Shown: positions 37,109-45,754 of the stretch, one piece after another
How positions within the stretch are numbered: the stretch's first letter is position 1
Layout of the letters: each line of letters begins with the position of its first letter
Source of the DNA: Desulfobacterales bacterium
GTDB taxonomy: Bacteria; Desulfobacterota; Desulfobacteria; Desulfobacterales; UBA11574
Direction of reading: 5' to 3'
DNA length: 64,000 nt
NCBI GenBank assembly: GCA_022340885.1
Contig: JAJDND010000080.1
Location: forward strand, 1 to 64,000
Position numbers and translations under genes: made by a program
The notes under the pieces: generated by a model
Database searches by the model: none
What the model saw: only the letters and a program-made list of their open reading frames with translations
What the model was told of the DNA's origin: nothing

Positions 37109-37194
37109 TAGAAGCTATCTCAAAATAATCTTTTGGCCCAAACTCGGCTTCGCCTTGATTTTGAACCAAAATCTTTATTTTGAGATGGCTTCTA
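37109..37194. repeat. MITE-B copy 1 (86 bp)
   Basis: Bounded by TAGAAGCTATCTCAAAAT and ATTTTGAGATGGCTTCTA, a near-perfect 18-bp terminal inverted repeat with TA at both ends. No ORF. It sits 42 bases upstream of the fur-feoA ATG. The longer copy is at 42903. Its ends share TAGAAG and the TTTGA...CTTCTA layout with MITE-A. Confidence 0.8.
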
Positions 37195-37292
37195 GAGCCT
37201 TTAAAAATTACCGCAAGCACCCATGACATTAATGCCTGATCAAAGCGTTGTCAATAAAGGCGAATGCGGAAACGAAACACATAACGCAATAT

Positions 37293-40073
37293 TTAATGCC
37301 GTGTCAAGCTGCCGTAAATACGCAATAACTTATCCGGAAGTTCGCGAACATCGGATATGACATTGTAATGAACGTTTCCGTAAAGATCATCCAGATTGGG
37401 ATCGCCGGCAAAATTGACGGTAATGGCATGGGTGAATATATCTTTTGAACGGGCTTCCTGTATGGATTTTCTTGTATCTTCAATGGCGTATTGATGTTTG
37501 TAGTCCACATCATTCGGAAATCCGTCACTGAGTACGATCAGCAACCGGACCTTTGAAGGGACCGCCTCCAATTGGCACGCGGCATGCCGAATGGCGGCGC
37601 CGATGCGGGTATTCCGTTTGGGTGACAACGCATTGATACGCTGTTTCACCGCATCGTTTATGTTTTCCCCGAAGTCTTTGATTCTGAAATAATCAACCCC
37701 CAACCGCCCGGTACTGGAAAAACCCGCGACGGCAAATTCATCCCCCACGACCTGAAGCGCTTCGCAAAATAGTACGATGGCTTCTTTTTCAACCTCAAGT
37801 ATGGTTGCTTTGGAGTTGTAAACCGCGTTGGCGGTAGACCGGGAGAGGTCCACCAGCAACAAGGCCGTCACGTCTCTTGTCTGTTTGATATGTTTGATAT
37901 ACAGTCGATCGGAAGGTATTTTGCCTGCTTTTTTGTCCAATACAAAATCCAAAAGCGCCCGATAATCAAACGCGTCCCCCTCCACCCACTGTCTCAATCG
38001 CATCAGCCCTTCGGGCTTTAACAATTCGAATGCATAACGAATGCGCTGAACAAGCCCTATATGCTTTTTCAATGTTCGGATATAAAAGTCGCCCGAAGAT
38101 GAAGGAATGGATCGATCCACCACCCTGACATGAGAAAAGAGATAATCCATAAGATGGCAATCCCATTCTTTATACCAGAAAACAGATCCGATATCGTTGT
38201 CGCCGTATGCCGGCATAAGCGCCCTGTTATCCTTCAAATGCGATAGATCAAGCCATGATAAGTCCACGGTGGTTTCATCGATGGTCCTGTGCGCACGGTT
38301 TTTGTTTCGCTCCCTGAGAAGTATCGAGTGAATATCGTCATGGGAAATCATCCCTTTGTTCGAGATCAATTTCCGGCGAATGTCCGACTTGTATACCTTG
38401 TACCCTTTGACCGTCAATTGAGCCGTCAATGTTGACGCAGTTTTTTCAATACTGCGGTGGGTCATATAAAACAGATCGGGGCGCAACCTTCTTGCAAACG
38501 GGGTCCGTAGTGGTTTGTAGGTTATTTTCGCGCCGTTGTGATGTTTGGAAATTGGAGACAGCGCATCGAACAGCGGATAGGCCGTATTTACCAGCCCGGC
38601 ACAGGCCTCAACGCTGCTGTCGGCGGCCATTGCGGTTTTGAATTGTCTTTCGATTTTAATGAGAGCAGAGGAAATGGTTTCATCAACGTGATCGGATTGA
38701 TCCATACCAAGGCCTATATGAAGGTATAACCGGAAAACAGCATCCGGACGCACCTTCGAGGCTGTCATATGTAAAGCTTCCTGGTGCAGTAAAGGGAGCG
38801 ACCGGCGGATAAGGCCCGGGTAGCGCGTTTCGAGCAATAACCGGATGCGGCCGTGTTCAAATACGGTAAAAAGATCGGCTGCCAAATCCGGCGTCGGAAA
38901 TGTCAGGAAAAACCGTTCGAGGTCGGACATTTCGTCCGGATCGAAGCCGGCACCGGTTTCGATATGCCGATCGCGGATATGGGTTGAAAACGGATATTTT
39001 TGCTGCGCCTTTTCCAGGTCGAAATCGAACGTGCCGAATTCAAAGTGCCCGGCTTCAAGTCTGGTCAAGCATTTAAACAGTTTTGCGTTTTCGCTTTTTG
39101 AGTCGAATCGATTGATTTCGTCGGCCAGATAAATGGTTTCTCCGTCCGAACAAATAAATGTTTTTCCATCATTCCGGTTCACCACCGAATCCGGCAAATC
39201 AGACAGCGACCGTATGGATATGGGAAGGCCCGTTCGGGCGCGAAGATAGCGGTTTAACGGGTGACGAATCTCGGAGAGCCCGACCGCCACCTGCATATCT
39301 GCGTATACATCGAGGCCGAGCTTCGATTCCAGCGATAAAAATTTTGAAGCGAACTTGATGTTTCGCTTTGCTTTGTCCAGGGCTAAAGATACAAAATCCG
39401 CCAAAGCGTCTTGGGAAAGCAGGTGCAGACCTTTTTCCATGCCGCTTAAAAAATGATCGAACAGATGATAATCGGCCTTTATCACCCGATGAAGCTGTTT
39501 GATTTGCCAGGTTCGCTTTGAAACGGCAAAGGATCGTACGGCACGCGGGAGATCATGGGCGAACATCTGGCACTGAACATATGACATGTCCTCGGCGAAA
39601 GTTGCACTTAAAAGATCCAAATAAGCGTTTGCGGCGTCAAGGTCCTTTTCGTTCAATATGCCGGAAAGTCCTGCAATAGGATCCTTTAGGGTATAGATCC
39701 CTTTTTTCAGCATGATCTTTAGTGTTTGTAAAAAACGCTCTAACAACCCGTCGTCGCCGTGCATGAATACCGGTACAAGATGTTCGGCGATAATTCTCCC
39801 CAGCGTCGGCCCTTGCGTCCCAAAAGAACGGACGAGTTCCCGGTAGCGATGGAAATCTCTGGAACAAACTTCTCCGATAAGGTTCGCATACCCTCTGGCC
39901 ACGGAATGAGCAAAGGATCTCTCCAGGGATAATGCCCAAAGGGTTTCTTCTACCAAAACAGCCACATCTTCTTTAAACACGTCAACGCCCCTGTTCTCCA
40001 GCGAGGTGTTCACTGCGGCAAAAAGATCCGGATCCTCCCTTTTAAGGGATATAATCAGCTCTCTGTAGTTCAT
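37293..40073 (-). CDS. Large VWA-domain protein, NorD-like
   Basis: A 926-residue cytoplasmic protein with a C-terminal von Willebrand A domain whose MIDAS motif DLSRS lies near residue 736, with LIVLSDGFPNDVDY further on. The N-terminal ~600 residues are helical and unrecognised. NorD/CbbO-type proteins work with a MoxR/NorQ AAA+ ATPase to insert metal or remodel an enzyme. No such ATPase is next to it. Start ATG at 40073. Confidence 0.8.
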   Translation of the reverse strand: MNYRELIISLKREDPDLFAAVNTSLENRGVDVFKEDVAVLVEETLWALSLERSFAHSVARGYANLIGEVCSRDFHRYRELVRSFGTQGPTLGRIIAEHLVPVFMHGDDGLLERFLQTLKIMLKKGIYTLKDPIAGLSGILNEKDLDAANAYLDLLSATFAEDMSYVQCQMFAHDLPRAVRSFAVSKRTWQIKQLHRVIKADYHLFDHFLSGMEKGLHLLSQDALADFVSLALDKAKRNIKFASKFLSLESKLGLDVYADMQVAVGLSEIRHPLNRYLRARTGLPISIRSLSDLPDSVVNRNDGKTFICSDGETIYLADEINRFDSKSENAKLFKCLTRLEAGHFEFGTFDFDLEKAQQKYPFSTHIRDRHIETGAGFDPDEMSDLERFFLTFPTPDLAADLFTVFEHGRIRLLLETRYPGLIRRSLPLLHQEALHMTASKVRPDAVFRLYLHIGLGMDQSDHVDETISSALIKIERQFKTAMAADSSVEACAGLVNTAYPLFDALSPISKHHNGAKITYKPLRTPFARRLRPDLFYMTHRSIEKTASTLTAQLTVKGYKVYKSDIRRKLISNKGMISHDDIHSILLRERNKNRAHRTIDETTVDLSWLDLSHLKDNRALMPAYGDNDIGSVFWYKEWDCHLMDYLFSHVRVVDRSIPSSSGDFYIRTLKKHIGLVQRIRYAFELLKPEGLMRLRQWVEGDAFDYRALLDFVLDKKAGKIPSDRLYIKHIKQTRDVTALLLVDLSRSTANAVYNSKATILEVEKEAIVLFCEALQVVGDEFAVAGFSSTGRLGVDYFRIKDFGENINDAVKQRINALSPKRNTRIGAAIRHAACQLEAVPSKVRLLIVLSDGFPNDVDYKHQYAIEDTRKSIQEARSKDIFTHAITVNFAGDPNLDDLYGNVHYNVISDVRELPDKLLRIYGSLTRH

Positions 40074-40281
40074 GATTCGATTTTTCCATCATCACATGGG
40101 ACATAAATCGTCAATTTGCTGATTTATAAACAGCATGTTACAATAGTCTTTTTTGAAGAGATTGTAAACAATCGACATTTTTAGTCTGGATTGTCAGCGA
40201 AAAAAATGATAAGGGAAAAACGATCATTTCCTATAGACACCAATGAATAACCGTATCGGTGATAAAGGAGGATCTGCCGCC

Positions 40282-42075
40282 ATGATGAAGTATCAAAACA
40301 TTCTTCTTATTTATCCGAAAGTTCCGAGCAATACCTACTGGAGTTTCAAACATACACTGAAAATCATCCGAAAAAAAAGCGCCATGCCGCCGCTGGGATT
40401 GATGACCATTGCCGCTCTTTTCCCGGACACTTATCATCTCAAGCTGGTCGATATGAATATTACGTCCTTAAGCGACAACGACATCGCGTGGGCGGATGCC
40501 GTGTTTATTTCCGCAATGATCGTTCAGCAAGGCTCCATGGAGGACGTGATTCGACGCTGCCGGCAATTCGGCAAAACCATTGTCGCTGGCGGCCCCTTCC
40601 CCACATCAAATCACGAGGACATTGCGGGAGTGGACCATTTTCTCACCGGAGAGGTGGATCAAACCTTGACGCATTTTTTACAGGACCTGGAAAAAGGGGT
40701 GGCGAAACCGGTCTATGCCAAACCGCCATACCCGGATATTTCCAATTTGCCGGTTCCGAGATTTGATCTTCTGGATATCACCGCCTATGGTTCCATGGCC
40801 ATTCAGTATTCCAGGGGATGTCCCTTCCACTGCGAATTCTGCGATATTTGGTCTATTTACGGCAACAAACCCCGGTTGAAATCTGTCGGCACAATTTTGC
40901 AGGAACTGGATACCCTGTTTGATCTGGGATGGCGAGGACCGGTGTTTATGGTTGACGATAATTTCATCGGGAACAAGAGAAAGGTCAAAGCCGACCTTCT
41001 GCCGGCACTGAAAGCCTGGCAAGCCGCGCATGATTATCCATTTCATTTTTTTACCGAAGCCAGCATCAATATGGCCTCTGATGAAGACCTGCTGGCGGCC
41101 ATGCGGGAGGCCGGATTCAATCAGGTGTTTATCGGGATTGAAACGCCCGATCCCGAAGGTCTCAAAGAAACCGGCAAGATTCAGAACTTAAATTCGGATA
41201 TGGAGGCGTCGATTCGGACAATTCAGCGACACGGAATGGAAGTGATGGCAGGGTTCATCCTCGGGTTTGATAATGACAAAGAAGATATTTTCGACCGTCA
41301 GATTGCTTTTATCCAGCGAAATGCCATTCCCAAGGCCATGATCGGTTTCTTGAACGCGCTTCCCGGGACCCGTCTTTACCGGCGGCTGATGGCCGAAGGG
41401 AGAATTTTAAAGGCTTCCATCGGCAACAACACCCACAACATGACCATCAATTTCAAAACCATCATGGACCCGGGGCGCTTAAAGGAAGGATATAAAAAAA
41501 TTCTGAGCAGCATTTATGATTTCAATCTGAAAAATTATTTTGACCGTTGCAGCCGTTTTCTGGACACGATTGAGCATACCGACTATTTTCAGCGAAAAAT
41601 TTATTTCAATGAAATAAAAATGTTATTCAGGTCGATTTGCCTGCAGCTGTTTACCCGATATGGTTTTCAGTATTTTAAGTTTATTTCCCGGAACATGGTC
41701 AAACATCCCCGTATTTTTGCCGAAGCCGTCTCTTTGAGCATTTCCGGACACCATTTTTACACCATTACGCAACAAACCCTGAAAACCGAAAAAATCGCCT
41801 CGATTCTCGATGAGAAATACCGTTATTTTTGCGACCTGGTGAATGAATATTCCGAAGCCATGAGGATGAATTCAAAAAAACACTTTCAATATATGACAAA
41901 GCTCTGGAAAGAACGGGTAAAAATACTCAAGCAGATGCGACATACCATCAATCACATCCATGGGGATTATCGTTATGAACTCAGTCAAAAATATTTTGAG
42001 ATCTCAAAAAAAATGCGTGAGAAACTGGCGAATTTCGAAACCCTGGTGATGGGAACCGCCGCACTGTCCCGGTAA
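40282..42075 (+). CDS. B12-binding radical SAM protein (DUF4070 type)
   Basis: About 597 residues. The N-terminal cobalamin-binding-like domain (~1-150) includes MPPLGLMTIAALFPDTY. The radical SAM cluster CPFHCEFC (C-x3-C-x2-C) is near residue 187, followed by a DUF4070-like C-terminal region. The family includes HpnP-like methylases and other enzymes that methylate or rearrange unactivated carbons; the substrate is unknown. Start: ATG at 40282, 10 bases after AAAGGAGG. The longer frame from 40243 lacks a site. A second ATG follows immediately. Confidence 0.85.
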   Translation: MMKYQNILLIYPKVPSNTYWSFKHTLKIIRKKSAMPPLGLMTIAALFPDTYHLKLVDMNITSLSDNDIAWADAVFISAMIVQQGSMEDVIRRCRQFGKTIVAGGPFPTSNHEDIAGVDHFLTGEVDQTLTHFLQDLEKGVAKPVYAKPPYPDISNLPVPRFDLLDITAYGSMAIQYSRGCPFHCEFCDIWSIYGNKPRLKSVGTILQELDTLFDLGWRGPVFMVDDNFIGNKRKVKADLLPALKAWQAAHDYPFHFFTEASINMASDEDLLAAMREAGFNQVFIGIETPDPEGLKETGKIQNLNSDMEASIRTIQRHGMEVMAGFILGFDNDKEDIFDRQIAFIQRNAIPKAMIGFLNALPGTRLYRRLMAEGRILKASIGNNTHNMTINFKTIMDPGRLKEGYKKILSSIYDFNLKNYFDRCSRFLDTIEHTDYFQRKIYFNEIKMLFRSICLQLFTRYGFQYFKFISRNMVKHPRIFAEAVSLSISGHHFYTITQQTLKTEKIASILDEKYRYFCDLVNEYSEAMRMNSKKHFQYMTKLWKERVKILKQMRHTINHIHGDYRYELSQKYFEISKKMREKLANFETLVMGTAALSR

Positions 42076-42163
42076 TAAGCGAAAACCCATGGAAACAGCC
42101 GCATCGGCGGATCACTGCGAGGGTCCCCAAGGTGTTTTTAATGAAAAAATAGAATGTTTTTTA

Positions 42164-42196
42164 TTGACAGATCCTACCACGTTGTGCCAGATATTG
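42164..42196 (+). promoter_or_regulatory. Promoter of the HTH/two-CW gene with shared operator
   Basis: TTGACA (42164-42169), 5 bases, then TACCACGTTGTGCCA (42175-42189) and ATATTG (42191-42196). The spacing and the 15-mer match the cysE and hdrC promoters. Confidence 0.65.
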
Positions 42197-42245
42197 CACG
42201 GGTGATTTTGTTGATACCGGTCCCATGAAAAAGAGGGGGGAATTT

Positions 42246-42638
42246 ATGGATTGCAAGGAATTTGCGAAATTTCGGAAAAATCTGAACAAAACCCAAAAAG
42301 AAATGGCGCAGCTATTGGGGGTATCCATCAAGGCCATACACAGCTATGAGCAGGGTTGGCGAACCGTGCCGCCTCATGTTGAAAGACAGATGTTTTTTTT
42401 GACTGCCAGAAAAAGAAGCAACAACAACAACAAACAAAAACCTTGCTGGAGAATTAAAAAATGTCCTCCCAAACAGAAAAAAGAATGTCCTGCATGGGAG
42501 TTTCAAGCAGGCAAGTTTTGCTGGTTCATCAACGGAACCATTTGCTGTGGAACAGCCCAAGAAAAATGGAAAGAAAAAATGGCGCTATGCCGTTCCTGCG
42601 AAGTTCTGGCGTCGCTCACGGAAACTGAGCCGGGTTAA
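42246..42638 (+). CDS. XRE-type HTH protein with C-terminal two-CW (Cys-rich) domain
   Basis: A 130-residue protein. Residues ~5-55 form a Cro/C1-type HTH (TQKEMAQLLGVSIKAIHSYE). A poly-Asn/Lys linker leads to a Cys-rich domain with Cys 67, 73, 81, 92, 100, 101, 115 and 118, including the two CW pairs at 67-68 and 92-93. This resembles the 'two-CW' domain of bacterial signalling proteins, probably a metal or redox centre. ATG at 42246 follows AGAGGGGGG; the frame from 42225 is an alternative. Its promoter has the same operator as cysE and hdrCBA, so it may be the autoregulated regulator of that set (inference). Confidence 0.75.
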   Translation: MDCKEFAKFRKNLNKTQKEMAQLLGVSIKAIHSYEQGWRTVPPHVERQMFFLTARKRSNNNNKQKPCWRIKKCPPKQKKECPAWEFQAGKFCWFINGTICCGTAQEKWKEKMALCRSCEVLASLTETEPG

Positions 42639-42881
42639 AGGCTGCCGGAAATTGCAAATCGTTATGTAGAAAAAATCCACAATTTCATATATTGCTGATT
42701 ATATAGGTTAAAATAAAGATCGACCCTCTCATTAACGGCCGATGTTGACGCCGCACTGTAGTATATTCCCGCATCTGACTTTGGTGATTAAATCCCAATT
42801 CCCAATCCGCTCTCAAGTTTTTTTCATAAATTAACAACGATATTGGGAAGATAGACTTTTCCCCCTTACATGATCAGGTTT

Positions 42882-42898
42882 CTGGCATGCGCCTTGCT
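42882..42898 (+). promoter_or_regulatory. Sigma-54 promoter of the GcvH-like genes
   Basis: CTGGCATGCGCCTTGCT has GG at 42884-42885 and GC at 42896-42897, exactly 10 bases apart, with TGGCA and TTGC blocks. The predicted start, about 42909, falls inside the MITE-B element that begins at 42903. Confidence 0.75.
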
Positions 42899-42902
42899 CT
42901 AT

Positions 42903-43048
42903 TAGAAGCCATCTCAAAAAAGTCTTTTCGTCCGATATCGGCGTTGAGCCCTCGTCTCAAGCCCTCGACATACTTGAGTATGCCTGCGGGTTGATCCTCG
43001 GCCTCGTCTTGATCTCGACCGAAAATCCTAATTTTGAGATGGCTTCTA
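42903..43048. repeat. MITE-B copy 2 (146 bp)
   Basis: Bounded by TAGAAGCCATCTCAAA and TTTGAGATGGCTTCTA, a perfect 16-bp terminal inverted repeat. The interior is longer than copy 1 at 37109. It forms most of the leader of the sigma-54 transcript, ending 36 bases before the ATG of the first GcvH-like gene. Confidence 0.85.
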
Positions 43049-43084
43049 GTGTTCAAAAAAATGTTAAGGAAAGGAGCAAGGGAA

Positions 43085-44083
43085 ATGGCTGAGAAAATGA
43101 TAAAAAATCAGAAAAAACGGTTTGGATATGGAGGATCATACAGAAGGGGCAGCCGGGAAGATCTCGGCGAAAAATCTGAAATCGGGGCGGTCTTCGGCGG
43201 ACAGGTCTGGATGTTTACGCCCGAAAAGACGGCTGATGTAAAAAATCCTTGTATTTGGATGCAAGCCGGTGTTGTCACCCATAAAGATTGTAACAATTTT
43301 TATGACTGCAACACCTGCAAATACGATCTTGGGATGAAAAAACAGGTCGAAAGGAACAATCAGATCAGCTGGCAGGATGCGATGCGGAAAAGACCGGGGA
43401 AAGAACGAACGTGCAGACACAGCCTCACACGCCGGATCGAGAACAGAATCTGCGGTCTCAATTATAATTGTTCCAAGTGCGATTTCGATCAGTTTTTTGA
43501 GGATGTTTGGACCCCGAAAACCGGAAATATTCCCTTTGACATGCAGCAGGTCAAAGGTTTCGATATTCCTATGGAGTATTTTTTTCATAACGGACACACA
43601 TGGGCTCGTATTGAAAGCGGCGGATGCATTCGAATCGGCTTGGATGATTTTGCGCTCAAACTTTTCGGCAGAGCCGATACCCTGGATCTCCCCCTCACTG
43701 GAAAAGAGCTGGACAAGAATACCGTTGGCTGGGGACTTCGTCGAAACGGCAATCCGGCGGACATTCTTTCACCGGTAGGCGGCGTCATTGTCGAAGTGAA
43801 TTCAAAAGTTCGAGAAAATCCGGAAATTGCCAATGAATCCCCGTATGGCGATGGCTGGCTTTTCATGGTGCGGACTCCGGATGTCAAAAAAACGTTCAAA
43901 CACCTTATGACGTCTGCCCAAAGCCTTGACTGGCTCAATAATGAAATCCATACGCTGGAAGAAATGATAGAGGCCCTTTCCGGTCCGTCTGCATCCGACG
44001 GCGGTTACCTGCAAAAGGATATTTATGGGACCCTGCCGGATTTGGGTTGGGATAACTTAACGAAAACCTTTCTCAAAACATAA
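43085..44083 (+). CDS. GcvH-like protein with two Cys-repeat modules (1)
   Basis: A 332-residue protein of unknown function. Two copies of C-x12-C-x5-C-x2-C occur at Cys 56/69/75/78 and 110/123/129/132, probably metal or Fe-S sites. Residues ~165-265 align with glycine cleavage H protein (GHTWARIESGG, IGLDDFALKLFG, SPVGGVIVEVN, SPYGDGWLF). The lipoyl-carrying Lys of the ESVKA motif is missing; the equivalent place is near Gly 222. It should therefore not carry lipoate unless elsewhere. ATG at 43085 follows AAGGAGCAAGG. Controlled by the sigma-54 promoter at 42882; paralogue of the next gene. Confidence 0.75.
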   Translation: MAEKMIKNQKKRFGYGGSYRRGSREDLGEKSEIGAVFGGQVWMFTPEKTADVKNPCIWMQAGVVTHKDCNNFYDCNTCKYDLGMKKQVERNNQISWQDAMRKRPGKERTCRHSLTRRIENRICGLNYNCSKCDFDQFFEDVWTPKTGNIPFDMQQVKGFDIPMEYFFHNGHTWARIESGGCIRIGLDDFALKLFGRADTLDLPLTGKELDKNTVGWGLRRNGNPADILSPVGGVIVEVNSKVRENPEIANESPYGDGWLFMVRTPDVKKTFKHLMTSAQSLDWLNNEIHTLEEMIEALSGPSASDGGYLQKDIYGTLPDLGWDNLTKTFLKT

Positions 44084-44143
44084 CGCTTCATTTTCGAACA
44101 TCGAGAATAGATTCAGTGAAACGATTTAGAAAGGCAGGTTGTA

Positions 44144-45070
44144 ATGGAAGTGATTTCTTTGGAACGCCGTATAAAGGAAAAATACCGCCCGTGCATTTGG
44201 ATGCAGGCGGAAGTCGTTCGGCGCAAAGATTGTTTGAGCAATTATAATTGCCATGCTTGTTCTTTTGACCGAGCACTCAGACGTGTTTGCGATGAAAATG
44301 CCGAACGTATCAAACAGGGTAAAACCCCCGAGGGAAAACACGGTCAAATTTCATTTTGGAAAGACCGGTTAAAAAAAAGGCCGCCGTCAAACCGGCCGTG
44401 CCTGCATCATATGAAAGGGCGCATCGATTTTAAAGTATGCAGCAGAGACTACAGGTGCGAAGATTGCGAATTCGATCAATATTTCGATGATCAATACACC
44501 GTTCATGCCGTGGTTAAGCCGATCGACTGCATCGATATCGAAGGCATCAAGATTCCACACGGGTTTTATTTTCACAAAGGACATACGTGGGTTAAAGTGG
44601 AGGAAGGTTCCGATGTACGCATCGGTTTGGATGATTTCATTCTCCGGATTCTGGGTCCATTGGATCACATCGAGGCACCCCTGATCGGAAAGGCTTTAGT
44701 GCGGAATTCCGTCGATATTCTTTTGAACCGGGGGGAAAACAGGGCCGGAGTCCTCTCTCCCATCAGCGGTGTGGTAACCGCAGTCAACACCAATGTAAGA
44801 CATAAGGGACGCCTGGCCAACCAGGATCCTTACGCCGACGGCTGGATTTTGAGAGCACACGCAAAAAATCTTCGGAAGGACTTGTTAACGCTGCTGATCG
44901 GCAGCGAAACAAAAGATTTTTATAAAAAAGAAATGAATCGCCTCTATCATTTCATCGAAAACGAAGCAGGACCGCTGGCAGCCGACGGCGGTCAGTTGGG
45001 GAACGACGTTTATGGAAACATTCCCCGGATTGACTGGGATCGCCTGGTCAGGCGCTTTCTTCACACGTAG
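44144..45070 (+). CDS. GcvH-like protein with two Cys-repeat modules (2)
   Basis: A 308-residue paralogue of the previous gene, 60 bases downstream. Again two C-x12-C-x5-C-x2-C modules at Cys 17/30/36/39 and 86/99/105/108, each followed by [SE]FD. The H-protein-like domain spans ~140-240 (GHTWVKVEEGSDVRIGLDD, SPISGVVTAVN, DPYADGWIL). The lipoyl Lys position is near Glu 198. Function unknown; the tandem duplication beside Hdr genes and a sigma-54 regulator suggests a redox-related carrier or sensor (inference). Confidence 0.75.
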   Translation: MEVISLERRIKEKYRPCIWMQAEVVRRKDCLSNYNCHACSFDRALRRVCDENAERIKQGKTPEGKHGQISFWKDRLKKRPPSNRPCLHHMKGRIDFKVCSRDYRCEDCEFDQYFDDQYTVHAVVKPIDCIDIEGIKIPHGFYFHKGHTWVKVEEGSDVRIGLDDFILRILGPLDHIEAPLIGKALVRNSVDILLNRGENRAGVLSPISGVVTAVNTNVRHKGRLANQDPYADGWILRAHAKNLRKDLLTLLIGSETKDFYKKEMNRLYHFIENEAGPLAADGGQLGNDVYGNIPRIDWDRLVRRFLHT

Positions 45071-45117
45071 GTTATTGAAGCGGTTCCGGGTTCAACGCTA
45101 TAGGCCTTCAATGATCT

Positions 45118-45690
45118 TCAGATTTTTGACATGCTTTTCATTTCGTCTTCCAATAGCACCTTGCAGTAACGACAAAGATGGTGGGTTTTTCGATCGACAT
45201 CTTTAATGGTTCGGCAATAATGCATGCAACAGTTATGATCTTTACAATGGCGGAGATTGAACGTGTGACCCAGTTCGTGAATCGCCTCCTTTACAACCCG
45301 CCGGATAAATATATCCGACCGCGCCGTCCCAAGACCTTCGCTTAGACGATGGGTTGAGATGATGCATGCTTTTCCGCCCAATTGTGCTTCGCCATAGACA
45401 AACGTCAATATGGGTATAAAAAGATCTACGCTGCAGATGGCAAGTATTTTAACCGCTCCGGGGGGGGCAGCGTCCGCCAGTTTTTCCAGAATCGGAGTGG
45501 AACAATGCTGGTCTCGGCTTGGTTCAAAGGCAAAATCAACGTCTTGAAGTACTGATGCCGCCAACGCGTCGTAACCTGTAATCCGATGGACTTCCTGCAC
45601 GACCTGCCGAATCAGATGGGGATCCAAATGCCCAATGGGAGAAATAATGATATGTTCCTGCACGTTTTTTACGTTTCGGTTTCCGGGCAT
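45118..45690 (-). CDS. amzA: Archaemetzincin-family zinc metalloprotease
   Basis: About 190 residues. The C-terminus carries HELGHTFNLRHC followed by a Cys-rich tail (CMHYC ... CRYC), the pattern HExxHxxxxxHCx4CxMx17CxxC known from archaemetzincins: one catalytic and one structural zinc. I chose the ATG at 45690, close to the conserved EHIIISPIG start of the fold. A TTG at 45771 would extend it and overlap the upstream regulator gene. Neither start has a strong ribosome site. It probably belongs to the transcript of the kinase and regulator genes. Its substrate is unknown. Confidence 0.8.
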   Translation of the reverse strand: MPGNRNVKNVQEHIIISPIGHLDPHLIRQVVQEVHRITGYDALAASVLQDVDFAFEPSRDQHCSTPILEKLADAAPPGAVKILAICSVDLFIPILTFVYGEAQLGGKACIISTHRLSEGLGTARSDIFIRRVVKEAIHELGHTFNLRHCKDHNCCMHYCRTIKDVDRKTHHLCRYCKVLLEDEMKSMSKI

Positions 45691-45754
45691 TGGATATGTA
45701 AGAACAGATTTCCCACCATTTATAAATTTTTGTGACTGAAAAGGTCCAAAAATA

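Larger units (their letters stand above)
42639..43084. other. Control region and MITE-B copy before the GcvH-like pair
   Basis: This 446-base stretch holds half sites TTCCCAAT (42800 region) and ATTGGGAA (42842 region), a sigma-54 promoter at 42882-42898, and the 146-bp MITE-B copy. The promoter and repeat have their own entries. No coding sequence is convincing. Confidence 0.5.

Noticed and set aside
37068-37229. N-terminal extension of the Fur-FeoA protein
   Set aside because: The added 54 residues translate a MITE-like repeat. The ATG at 37067 gives a normal Fur N-terminus.
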